From assembly GCA_947453775.1 (NCBI GenBank), contig CANGHM010000032.1:1-6392 (forward strand): 6,392 nucleotides of DNA. The letters are read 5' to 3'. The notes below the pieces were generated by a model. The model did not search any database. It was not told where the DNA came from and saw nothing but the letters and a program-made list of their open reading frames with translations. Positions 1 to 6,251 of this stretch are shown one piece after another. The position numbers and the translations under genes were made by a program. This stretch comes from Rickettsiales bacterium (GTDB taxonomy: Bacteria; Pseudomonadota; Alphaproteobacteria; Rickettsiales; Rickettsiaceae). Each line of letters begins with the position of its first letter. The first letter of the stretch is position 1.

Positions 1-1296
1 AATCGGCAGCAAACCAGCCATTGGATTAACCCCCTCCCTTTTATATAGATTTAATAATTCTTGATTCATGCGCATTTTATCTTGCCCATATTTTTCTTTA
101 ATTTTTTCCATCTGGGGCTGTAGCTCTTTAATTCTTTTCATAGATTTACCAGACTTGCTAGAAAGACCAAATGTTAAAGCTTTCAGCAAGATAGTAATAA
201 GCATAATACTTAAGCCAAAATTGCCGCACAGGCCATAAAAAAAGCTCATTAAATAAAACAGCGGTTTAGTAATAACATATAGCCAACCAAAGTCGATCGC
301 TCTATCAAAAAGCTTAATATCGTATTTATTCGCATATGCATCGAGTAGTTTTACTTGTTTTGCCCCAGCAAAAAGTTTTTGCGACACGACATACTCCTGG
401 CCTGGATTAATAGAAACCACATCGGAAAGTAGATCGACTTGAAATTTATCCAAGATATTTTGACTGGTGTTTTGATTGATATATTTAAGATTAATATTAC
501 TTTGGCCTTGCCCAGCAGGAATAAAGGCAGTAAGCCAATATTTATCAGTAATACCAAGCCAGTTAGGTTTAGTGTTGTTAATAGTTTCTTTAGAATCATC
601 TTTTAATTTACTATAGCTATACTCTTTAAGAGTTCCATCTATAACTGCTATTGGACCTTTATGTAAGATTGTATCTTGCTTGTCGGCTTTATAGCTCCTG
701 TTAAGCAGAGAGTAGGTTTTAAAGTCAAATGATTTGGCAGTATTGTTGAGAATTTTCTGCTCTATATTAAACATACAGTCATCATCAAGGCTAATGGTAA
801 TATAAAACTCAACTCCTTGAGCACTTTTCCACTTGAGCTGTATTGGATTTTCCGCCGTTAAAATTTTATCATCTGATTGCCACAATGTCTGGCTGTTAGG
901 TAAAATATCGTTTAAATTAGAGCCATACCAACCTACTTCAGCAAAATAAGCATCTATAGTATTGCTAGGCGACAGAAGCCTTACGTGCTGGTCGTTTTTA
1001 ATTTCTTCATTGTACTTAAGTAACACCAAATCATCAATTCTGGCGCCTCGTAAATTAATCGATCCTGAAATATTGGCATTTTTAAATTGAATCCTTGGGG
1101 AAGATTGCAAAGCCTCTAGAGTTGGGTATAATTTTGTTTGTTCTTCAGATTTAGCGATTGATTCACTAAGCTGCTTGGTATATTCTTGTTGTTGGACTAA
1201 TTTATTTAGCCTTGGTCTTTCATAAAAATGCTGCCATCCTGCAATGATTGCAATTGATAGTATTATTGATAAAATCAAATTAGTATTATTCTTCAT
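1..1296 (-). CDS. yidC: Membrane protein insertase YidC, N-terminal 432 codons (3' end outside window)
   Basis: YidC inserts and folds inner-membrane proteins, alone or with SecYEG. The minus strand reads open from an ATG at 1296 to the window edge, giving 432 residues; full-length alphaproteobacterial proteins are about 560, so the later membrane segments lie outside. Visible parts: an N-terminal membrane anchor at about residues 7-21; a charged linker to about 65; the large periplasmic domain to about 335, with typical family stretches ITDKYWL (249-255) and DIKLFDRAIDFGW (326-338); a second membrane segment at about 340-375; then the cytoplasmic region with KSMKRIKELQPQMEKIKEKYG (384-404) and the conserved NPMAGLLP (424-431). 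The basic residue expected in the insertase groove appears to be Lys372. A weak AGGA (1309-1312) sits 12 bases before the start, with a closer GAG at 1302-1304. The gene is divergent from yajC-secD. The family call is secure; similarity to Rickettsia is from memory. Confidence 0.96.
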   Translation of the reverse strand, partial: MKNNTNLILSIILSIAIIAGWQHFYERPRLNKLVQQQEYTKQLSESIAKSEEQTKLYPTLEALQSSPRIQFKNANISGSINLRGARIDDLVLLKYNEEIKNDQHVRLLSPSNTIDAYFAEVGWYGSNLNDILPNSQTLWQSDDKILTAENPIQLKWKSAQGVEFYITISLDDDCMFNIEQKILNNTAKSFDFKTYSLLNRSYKADKQDTILHKGPIAVIDGTLKEYSYSKLKDDSKETINNTKPNWLGITDKYWLTAFIPAGQGQSNINLKYINQNTSQNILDKFQVDLLSDVVSINPGQEYVVSQKLFAGAKQVKLLDAYANKYDIKLFDRAIDFGWLYVITKPLFYLMSFFYGLCGNFGLSIMLITILLKALTFGLSSKSGKSMKRIKELQPQMEKIKEKYGQDKMRMNQELLNLYKREGVNPMAGLLPI

Positions 1297-1329
1297 GATA
1301 GCTCTACATCCTAGAAATTTTGATACTAA

Positions 1330-1357
1330 TTGGTTTTTATACCATTTGGTCTAAATA
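1330..1357 (+). promoter_or_regulatory. Candidate promoter for yajC-secD
   Basis: A TTGGTT -35-like box at 1330-1335 is followed after 16 bp by a weak TAAATA -10-like box at 1352-1357. In the same stretch TGGT (1331-1334), ACCA (1341-1344) and TGGT (1347-1350) form small overlapping inverted repeats, which could be an operator or chance. An AAGG (1379-1382) lies 8 bases before the yajC ATG and is a plausible ribosome binding site. The promoter matches are weak; the main argument is that the 94-bp divergent gap must start transcription in both directions. Confidence 0.3.
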
Positions 1358-1363
1358 ATCAAG
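1336..1363 (-). promoter_or_regulatory. Candidate promoter for yidC
   Basis: On the minus strand a TATAAA -10-like box lies at 1336-1341 and a TTGATT -35-like box at 1357-1362. The spacer is 15 bp, or 16 bp if CTTGAT at 1358-1363 is used. Transcription would start near 1329, giving a leader of about 33 bases. The -10 match is good but the spacing is short, so this is a prediction only. It overlaps the candidate yajC promoter on the other strand. Confidence 0.4.
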
Positions 1364-1390
1364 TCTTTTTATTTTTTTAAGGTATTAATT

Positions 1391-1726
1391 ATGTCTCAAA
1401 CCCAGTCCACAGTTGCTGAAGTTGCTCAAAAAACTAACTCTTTTGATAATATTCAAAATAATCTTATGAGCTTTGTTCCAATGCTGATGATTTTTGCTGT
1501 TTTTTATTTTTTACTGATTCGCCCTCAAGAAAAAAAGCGCAAAGAACATGAAGCTTTAATAGGGTCAGTAAAAAAAGGTGAAGATATTTTAACTCATGCT
1601 GGAATTTATGGTAAAGTAGAAAAGCTCAACGATAGTGATAGCTCGCTAGATCTTGAGATAGCTAAAAATGTTACTATCAAAATATCTAAAAGCTCTGTAG
1701 CTGATATTTTAAGTCGTAAAAAATAA
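1391..1726 (+). CDS. yajC: Sec translocon accessory protein YajC
   Basis: YajC is a small single-span inner-membrane protein that associates with SecDF and YidC at the SecYEG translocon; its exact contribution is minor or unclear in the family. The 111-residue product has the usual length and layout: a short hydrophilic N-terminus, one membrane segment at about residues 25-43, then the hallmark LLIRPQEKKRKEHE (41-54) that marks the family, and a cytoplasmic domain with the typical VKKGEDILTHAGIYGKVEKL (60-79) stretch. The ATG is preceded by AAGG at 8-base spacing. Its stop lies 10 bases before secD, so the two are cotranscribed, the standard yajC-secD order. Nothing in it looks damaged. Confidence 0.97.
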   Translation: MSQTQSTVAEVAQKTNSFDNIQNNLMSFVPMLMIFAVFYFLLIRPQEKKRKEHEALIGSVKKGEDILTHAGIYGKVEKLNDSDSSLDLEIAKNVTIKISKSSVADILSRKK

Positions 1727-1736
1727 AATTATCGGT

Positions 1737-3272
1737 ATGAAATTATTTTTAAGATCCATGTTGGTGATTTGCGTCACTTTAATAAGTATTTTTTTCAATA
1801 TGCCTAACTATATTGAAAATCCATTGCTAGCCAAATCCAAAATCAACCTTGGTCTAGACTTGCAAGGAGGCTCGCACGTGCTACTTGAAGTGAATATGGA
1901 GAGCTACATAAATGATCAGCTCGACAACTTCGCCAATAGTTTAAAAAAGACTTTGCGTGAGTGTAAAATGGGTTATAAAAATTTTCATACCGCAAAACAA
2001 AAACTTAGCTTTGAATTACGCGATAATCTTGAAAAATCAGAGATTGAAAAATTAATACACAACCTAGATTCAAGTATCTTTATAGATTTTGAGGGCAGTA
2101 AAATCAACCTCCAATTTTCAGAAAATAAAATTTTAGATCTGCAAAATAAAGTTATTGATCAATCAATTGAAATAATCAGGATGAGGATAGATAGCTCAGG
2201 TACTAAAGAGCCAATACTTCATCGTCAAGGTGATAGATACATTCTATTACAAGTGCCTGGAGCAGAAAACCCACAAGAGTTAAAGAAACTTCTTGGCCAA
2301 ACAGCTAAATTAACTTTTCATTTGGTCGACGAAAGTGCCGATGTAAACCAAGTGATGCAAACAGGCGCACGCAGCGATCAAATATTGGTAGAAAGTAGGG
2401 ATCATGCTGGATATTTCTATGTAATAAAAAAACAACCTGAATTAACCGGCGACATGCTCATTGACGCCAGTGCTAACTTGCAAAATTCCCAAGCAGGGGT
2501 TGCTTTTGAATTTAACAGCATGGGAGCTAGATTGTTTGCAGAAGTGACTAAAAATAATGTCGGCAAAAGACTGGCGATTGTCCTTGATGGGCAAATGCTT
2601 AGTGCGCCAAATATTAACGAATCAATCAATGGCGGTAGAGGCATTATTTCCGGTAATTACACTTTGCAAAGCGCCGGTGAGCTTGCCTTGCTATTACGTG
2701 CTGGAGCGCTGCCCGCACCATTGAATATTATCGAAGAGCGCAACGTTGGACCAAGTCTGGGAGTTGAATCAATTATTGGGGGCAAAAAAGCTGCAACAAT
2801 AGGTATGGCAGGAGTGATGATCTTTATGATCTGGACGTATGGAATATTTGGTCTATTTGCAAACATAGCGCTAATGGCTGGCATATCTTATATTATTGCG
2901 ATTATAGGGGCAATTGGCGCCACGCTAACCCTACCTGGTATAGCTGGAATAATCCTTACTATGGGAATGGCGGTAGATGCAAATATTTTAATATATGAAA
3001 GAATCCGCGAAGAAGCCAAAAAAGGTCTTGTAAAAGGCAAAGCAATTAGACTAGGATTCGAGTCAGCTTTTGCCACCATTGCCGACTCTAACATTACCAC
3101 TTTAATAGCAGCAGCTTTGCTTTATCTCTTTGGTAGTGGGGTTATTAAGGGCTTTGCTGTGACTTTGAGTATTGGAATATTAGCATCAATGTTTTCTGCA
3201 ATAGTAGTCACTAAGCTTTTAATCGATTTATGGCTCCAGTATAGCTCTAAAACTACCCAGATATCGTTCTGA
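1737..3272 (+). CDS. secD: Protein translocase subunit SecD
   Basis: SecD, with SecF, uses the proton gradient to help pull secreted proteins through SecYEG from the periplasmic side; it belongs to the RND superfamily. The 511-residue product matches the usual alphaproteobacterial length. It shows an N-terminal membrane segment (about 6-22), the conserved LGLDLQGG motif (38-45), a large periplasmic P1 domain containing IIRMRIDSSGTKEP (146-159) and LDGQMLSAPNI (283-293), and a C-terminal membrane block from about 350 to 495. The signature MAVDANILIYERIREE (411-426) carries Asp414, equivalent to the essential proton-relay aspartate of E. coli SecD. There is no good Shine-Dalgarno sequence before the ATG, which with the 10-bp gap suggests translation coupled to yajC. 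secF, normally next, is absent: the DNA after the stop is non-coding and IS-derived. Confidence 0.98.
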   Translation: MKLFLRSMLVICVTLISIFFNMPNYIENPLLAKSKINLGLDLQGGSHVLLEVNMESYINDQLDNFANSLKKTLRECKMGYKNFHTAKQKLSFELRDNLEKSEIEKLIHNLDSSIFIDFEGSKINLQFSENKILDLQNKVIDQSIEIIRMRIDSSGTKEPILHRQGDRYILLQVPGAENPQELKKLLGQTAKLTFHLVDESADVNQVMQTGARSDQILVESRDHAGYFYVIKKQPELTGDMLIDASANLQNSQAGVAFEFNSMGARLFAEVTKNNVGKRLAIVLDGQMLSAPNINESINGGRGIISGNYTLQSAGELALLLRAGALPAPLNIIEERNVGPSLGVESIIGGKKAATIGMAGVMIFMIWTYGIFGLFANIALMAGISYIIAIIGAIGATLTLPGIAGIILTMGMAVDANILIYERIREEAKKGLVKGKAIRLGFESAFATIADSNITTLIAAALLYLFGSGVIKGFAVTLSIGILASMFSAIVVTKLLIDLWLQYSSKTTQISF

Positions 3273-3329
3273 TCGAAGATCTACGATTATCCTGCAGAGC
3301 AATTATGCTAAATGTTTGACCAAGTTAAT

Positions 3330-3419
3330 TTATAAATCAAACTTTAAACCCGCGATAATGGCGCCAGACCATCCAAGATCTACTTGAATATCGTTATACT
3401 TATCGGCTTTTATTTTATA
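3330..3419 (-). pseudogene. Possible 3' remnant of an unidentified gene
   Basis: On the minus strand about 29 codons run without a stop from the edge of the IS element to a TAA at 3330-3332. The peptide ends DLGWSGAIIAGLKFDL, preceded by KADKYNDIQV. The composition looks protein-like, and this patch is richer in G+C than the sequence around it. The alternating polar and hydrophobic pattern with glycines would suit the last strands of an outer-membrane beta-barrel, but the terminal residue is Leu rather than the usual aromatic, so the family is not established. Across the IS, rejoining the flanks at TA does not continue the frame: a TAA appears at once. If real, this is an old, already broken gene. 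The stretch is short and could be chance. Confidence 0.3.
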
Positions 3420-3434
3420 GTAAATTAAGTTGAA
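3420..3434 (+). repeat. Left terminal inverted repeat of the IS630-type element
   Basis: GTAAATTAAGTTGAA here matches 13 of 15 bases with the reverse complement of 3828-3842. Including the flanking ATA, the match extends to 16 of 18. It directly follows the TA at 3418-3419. Confidence 0.65.
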
Positions 3435-3438
3435 AAAT

Positions 3439-3793
3439 TTATGCATTAAAGAAAGTCGTCAAGGCATCTAAAGGATTTTTTTAGTTGTATCCTAATTTTT
3501 TTAACCAGTAATACGTACTCACTGATGTCATATTGAAGTGCTTTCCCATTCCCAACAATGTGCAATTTGGATTAGCTTCAACATAATTTATAATTTCTTG
3601 AGTTGTAAATCTAGCCTTTTTATCGGATACTTTTTTGCCTAAATAATGGCTTTCTTGCTTGTATCGTTTGTACCAATTTTTTACGGTATTAGCTGCTATT
3701 TCAAATTTGATAGATGCCTTGCCGGCTGTTATTTCCTTGTTCCACGTATGTCATTACTTTCTGACGAAAATCTTTGCTATATGATGCTACCAT
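3439..3793 (-). pseudogene. IS630-family transposase remnant (N-terminal HTH part, frameshifted and truncated)
   Basis: The ATG at 3793 follows a good AAAGGA ribosome binding site (AGGA at 3797-3800). The first frame reads MVASYSKDFRQKVMTYVEQGN and then runs to a stop at 3701. Skipping one base (3730) restores the family sequence: TAGKASIKFEIAANTVKNWY, then KRYKQESHYLGKK, PNCTLLGMGKHFNMTSVSTY and YWLKKLGYN, ending at TAA 3481-3483. This is the tandem helix-turn-helix region that starts IS630-family transposases, about 103 residues once repaired. Beyond that TAA the same frame gives KNPLDALTTFFNA and a second stop at 3439-3441, just before the left inverted repeat, where an IS630 transposase would normally end. 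The roughly 200-residue DDE catalytic domain is absent. I infer a one-base insertion plus a large internal deletion; it is not functional. Confidence 0.8.
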
Positions 3794-3803
3794 TTTTCCT
3801 TTA

Positions 3804-3832
3804 ATAATATCATACTATTACGCAAACTTCAA
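3804..3832 (-). promoter_or_regulatory. Candidate transposase promoter inside the IS end
   Basis: On the minus strand TTGAAG (3827-3832) and TATTAT (3804-3809) are separated by exactly 17 bp, and the -35 box overlaps the inverted repeat. The predicted start falls very close to the ATG at 3793, which would shorten or remove the Shine-Dalgarno leader, so an alternative -10 (TATGAT at 3809-3814) is possible. Confidence 0.35.
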
Positions 3833-3842
3833 TTTATTTTAC
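3828..3842 (-). repeat. Right terminal inverted repeat of the IS630-type element
   Basis: Read on the minus strand it is GTAAAATAAATTGAA, differing at two positions from the left end, and it is followed outward by TA (3843-3844). Its inner TTGAA also forms part of the candidate transposase -35 box. Confidence 0.65.
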
Positions 3843-3856
3843 TATGTTATAGTAAA
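3838..3856. repeat. Hairpin at the outer edge of the IS right end
   Basis: TTTACTAT (3838-3845) and ATAGTAAA (3849-3856) are perfectly complementary across a 3-base loop. The left arm is the outer part of the IS right inverted repeat plus its TA; the right arm lies outside the element and points the other way. The stem has only A-T pairs apart from one G-C, and no T-run follows in the miaA direction, so it is a poor terminator. It may be a chance palindrome or a trace of a second element end. Confidence 0.45.
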
Positions 3857-3873
3857 GTTTAAATTATATGCAA
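3852..3873 (+). repeat. Imperfect direct repeat, copy 1 (spacer)
   Basis: This 22-base stretch begins GTAAAG and ends TATGCAA. It matches 18 of 22 bases with 3910-3931, which covers the end of miaA. Both copies are AT-rich, so chance similarity is possible. Confidence 0.35.
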
Positions 3874-3909
3874 AACATTTTGTATAATATTTAATATAAA
3901 AGTATATTT

Positions 3910-3931
3910 GTAAAACTTAATTAATATGCAA
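3910..3931 (+). repeat. Imperfect direct repeat, copy 2 (overlaps miaA stop)
   Basis: It begins GTAAAA and ends TATGCAA, 58 bp after copy 1. It includes the miaA stop codon (3917-3919) and the last four miaA codons, so copy 1 could be a decayed duplicate of the miaA end. Confidence 0.35.
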
Positions 3932-4822
3932 TGATATTTGCGCTAAATTACTAGCTGCAGTAATAACGATAGGGTTTTGTAGCTGATGTTTAAACCAAGT
4001 AATTTGTCTTTTGGCGAAATGGCGGGTGTTTTGTTTAGCAATTTGACAAGCTTCCAAAAGGCTAATATGCCCTTTTAAATAGCTAGTTAGTTGCATTAGA
4101 CCAAGGGTTTTTTTACTTGAAATGCTAAGTTGGTCGAAATTTTCGAGCAAAGAGCGCACCTCATCAATTGCCCCGTTTAAGATGAATTGATCGAACCTTT
4201 GATCGCACATTTGATACAACAACTCTCGCTCAGGGGAAACAAGTACAGTTTGAATGTTAAATCCGGCCAAGGGTTGATAAAAATTCTCGCTTGTGTAAAA
4301 CGAGGTAATGGCTTTGCCAGTTTGCAGCAATACTTCGTATGCACGTTGCACGCGCTTACTATCTAGGGGGTTTAGGGCTTTGCTGGCTGGATCGAGCGCT
4401 ATTAATTGTTGATGCATTTTTTCAGGCCCAAGATCTTGGTGCATCGAAGCTACCTTTTGTTTGACTTCGCCGGTAGTATCGGGAATTTTATGCATGCCCT
4501 GTATTAGTGCATTAATGTACATACCGCTGCCGCCGACTAAAATAATGGGTACATCTAGTGGTAAACTAGCTATTAGTGCTACTGCGTCTTGCACATACCT
4601 GGCTGCTGAGTAATGCCCCGTTGCATCGATGTAATTGTAAAGGTAGTGTGGTATGCAGGCTTTATCTTGCGCGCAAGGCGAGGCGCTTAAAATCGGCATT
4701 TGTTTATAAACCTGAATTGCATCGCCATTAATTATGACTCCGCCCATGCGCTTTGCAAGCTCGATTGCTGCTGCGGATTTACCGCTCGCTGTTGGCCCGC
4801 ATAGCGCGATGAGTTTTCTCAT
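3917..4822 (-). CDS. miaA: tRNA dimethylallyltransferase MiaA
   Basis: MiaA transfers the dimethylallyl group of DMAPP to N6 of adenosine-37 in tRNAs that read codons starting with U, which stabilises codon pairing. The 301-residue length is normal. Visible motifs: P-loop GPTASGKS (9-16); the conserved INGDAIQVYK (31-40) with Asp34 in the position of the family's general base; PHYLYNYID (58-66), matching the usual PHHLxDxxD motif; the active-site LVGGSGMYINAL (95-106); RVQRAYEVLLQTG, matching the usual RIQRALEV region; and RQITWFKHQ near the C-terminus. Differences from the common family sequence are NGD for NAD and GGSG for GGTG; both are conservative and I would expect activity. Its ATG overlaps the der stop as ATGA and has no Shine-Dalgarno sequence, so translation is probably coupled to der. 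It is the last gene of the radA-der-miaA run and converges on secD. Confidence 0.97.
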   Translation of the reverse strand: MRKLIALCGPTASGKSAAAIELAKRMGGVIINGDAIQVYKQMPILSASPCAQDKACIPHYLYNYIDATGHYSAARYVQDAVALIASLPLDVPIILVGGSGMYINALIQGMHKIPDTTGEVKQKVASMHQDLGPEKMHQQLIALDPASKALNPLDSKRVQRAYEVLLQTGKAITSFYTSENFYQPLAGFNIQTVLVSPERELLYQMCDQRFDQFILNGAIDEVRSLLENFDQLSISSKKTLGLMQLTSYLKGHISLLEACQIAKQNTRHFAKRQITWFKHQLQNPIVITAASNLAQISLHIN

Positions 4823-6246
4823 TTTTTATAAGGATTGGCTGGCTTGATAAACGACAGGCGAATGGGTACACCGTCTAGCTCGAAAGACTCTCTAATGCTG
4901 CCAATTAGATATTTCTTGTAACTATCAGGTATGATGTCGGCCTGGTTGCTGAAAAATTTAAACATTGGTGGTCTTGCGCACACTTGGGTGCAGTACTTCA
5001 GCCTCATGGAACGACCAGTTTTTTGCATCGGCAGCGAGTGATTAGCCGTGGCGTATTCTAGCCATCTGTTGATTTTGCTGGTAGGAATTTTAGTATTCCA
5101 TTTGCGATATAAATCTATCGCAGCATTGATTGGGGCAAGTAAATTCAGATTTTGCTCAGCTGAAATATAGATATCTGGCACGCCTTTAATTTGCGCTAAT
5201 TGATTTTCTAAAATATAGGCTACTTCTTTTTTATAATTTGCTTTCTCTTGGATTAAATCCCATTTATTAAAGGCTACGACTAAACATTTACCTTCATCGA
5301 TTGCAAGATTGGCAATTTTTAAATCTTGATCCTCCATGCCACAAGTAGCATCAATCATCAAGATAATGGTATTTGCTCTTCTTATGGCATTAATCGTTTG
5401 GCTGCAGCTCATGAGCTCTATTTGATCATCGATTTTACTTTTGCGCCTAAGCCCTGCGGTATCAATTAGCGTTATATCTTGCTCTTTATAGCACCAATCT
5501 ACATCTACGCTATCTCGCGTTGTACCGGCAAATTTGCTGGTAAGCAGGCGATCTTCAGCGATAAGGGCATTAATGTAGGTAGACTTGCCGCTATTTGGTC
5601 TGCCGATAATTGCTAGTTTTAGCGTTTCGCTTTTAAATGAGTGGCGTTTTTTTTCTTCATGCTTGGCTCGCTCAATCTCTTTTCTTGATGGTTTGTAGCC
5701 AAGATATTCTTTTGTAGCAGAGGTAAATTTGATTCTATCTTTAATGGTTTCATAAAGCTGATCTAATCCAGATCCATGTTCTGCTGAAATCATAACTGGC
5801 TCACCAAAGCCTATTTTATAGTACTCCTTGCTAAGGACGATGGGTTTTTCGCATTTATTTACCGCAAATATGATTGGTTTTGCGCAAATTCGCACAAATT
5901 TTGCCAATTCCTCATCTAGCGGGGTAACGCCAACTTTGCCGTCTACTACAAACATTATCACATCGGCGTTGCTAATTATTTGCAACGATTTTTTTGCTGC
6001 CAAAGATTGTATCTGCTCAAGCTTTGAAGGTGTAAGCTTTACACGCAATGAAAGTGCTGTATCTTCGACTCCGGCAGTATCGGCAAGTTGAAAATATGCA
6101 TCCCACAAATGGGCGTTAGCAATTTTATAGTCACGAGTCACTCCAGGATTTTCGTGTGTTATAGCTTTATCGCGCGTGATGTTGGTAAGTCTGTTGAATA
6201 ATGTGGACTTACCCACGCTACTTCTGCCTATTAAAACAATTAGCAT
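4819..6246 (-). CDS. der: Ribosome-assembly GTPase Der (EngA)
   Basis: Der is an essential GTPase with two G domains in tandem that acts in maturation of the 50S ribosomal subunit. The 475-residue protein shows the full layout. Domain 1 has P-loop GRSSVGKS (7-14), Thr37 in the switch, DTAG (56-59), NKCE (130-133) and SAE (154-156). A charged linker spans about 172-208. Domain 2 has GRPNSGKS (215-222), GTTRDS (241-246), DTAGLRRK (262-269), NKWD (327-330) and SAE (362-364). A C-terminal KH-like domain runs from about 380 to 475 with KTGRSMRLKYCTQ and ARPPMFKFF. The domain 1 P-loop has Ser-Ser where the family nearly always has Pro-Asn. The start at 6246 keeps the P-loop close to the N-terminus as usual. 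It begins 5 bp after the upstream stop without a clear ribosome binding site, and overlaps miaA by 4 bp. Confidence 0.98.
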   Translation of the reverse strand: MLIVLIGRSSVGKSTLFNRLTNITRDKAITHENPGVTRDYKIANAHLWDAYFQLADTAGVEDTALSLRVKLTPSKLEQIQSLAAKKSLQIISNADVIMFVVDGKVGVTPLDEELAKFVRICAKPIIFAVNKCEKPIVLSKEYYKIGFGEPVMISAEHGSGLDQLYETIKDRIKFTSATKEYLGYKPSRKEIERAKHEEKKRHSFKSETLKLAIIGRPNSGKSTYINALIAEDRLLTSKFAGTTRDSVDVDWCYKEQDITLIDTAGLRRKSKIDDQIELMSCSQTINAIRRANTIILMIDATCGMEDQDLKIANLAIDEGKCLVVAFNKWDLIQEKANYKKEVAYILENQLAQIKGVPDIYISAEQNLNLLAPINAAIDLYRKWNTKIPTSKINRWLEYATANHSLPMQKTGRSMRLKYCTQVCARPPMFKFFSNQADIIPDSYKKYLIGSIRESFELDGVPIRLSFIKPANPYKK

Positions 6247-6251
6247 ATTAT

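Larger units (their letters stand above)
3420..3842 (-). mobile_element. Decayed, internally deleted IS630-type element
   Basis: The element is bounded by imperfect terminal inverted repeats and flanked on both sides by TA (3418-3419 and 3843-3844), the target that IS630/Tc1-mariner elements duplicate. Inside is a minus-strand transposase remnant containing only the N-terminal DNA-binding part; the catalytic DDE domain is missing. At about 423 bp it is well under half the usual size of about 1.1 kb. With both ends kept and the core lost, it resembles a non-autonomous, MITE-like derivative. It could still be moved by a full copy elsewhere if the ends remain recognisable. The family assignment rests on the transposase peptide and TA flanks; exact boundaries are inferred. 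Confidence 0.75.
3273..3916. other. Gene-poor interval between convergent secD and miaA
   Basis: This 644-bp stretch between the secD stop and the miaA stop contains no intact gene. From left to right it holds about 57 bp with nothing recognisable, a short possible gene tail (3330-3419, minus), a shrunken IS630-type element (3420-3842), and about 74 bp of very AT-rich spacer with a hairpin and one half of a direct repeat. I found no convincing rho-independent terminator for either flanking gene: no GC-rich stem followed by a T-run. It reads as a degraded insertion site between converging transcription units. Confidence 0.8.

Noticed and set aside
351..599. Minus-strand open frame of 82 codons inside yidC
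   Set aside because: It lies in another frame of the clearly coding yidC sequence and resembles no family.
2417..3100. Three minus-strand open frames opposite secD
   Set aside because: They are antisense shadows of secD, have low-complexity compositions, and no recognisable domain or ribosome binding site.
3314..3342. GTTTGA/TCAAAC arms considered as a secD terminator
   Set aside because: The stem is only 6 bp around a 17-base loop and has no T-run.
3476..3483. Run of seven A's on the minus strand at the end of the transposase remnant, considered as a programmed frameshift site
   Set aside because: No catalytic-domain frame follows it; the downstream frames close within about 14 codons, so there is nothing for a shift to reach.
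3871..3882. CAAAACATTTTG palindrome downstream of miaA considered as a terminator
   Set aside because: The loop would be only 2 bases, the stem is AT-rich, and no T-run follows on the minus strand.
5828..6091. Plus-strand open frame of 87 codons opposite der
   Set aside because: It is an antisense shadow of the first G domain of der.
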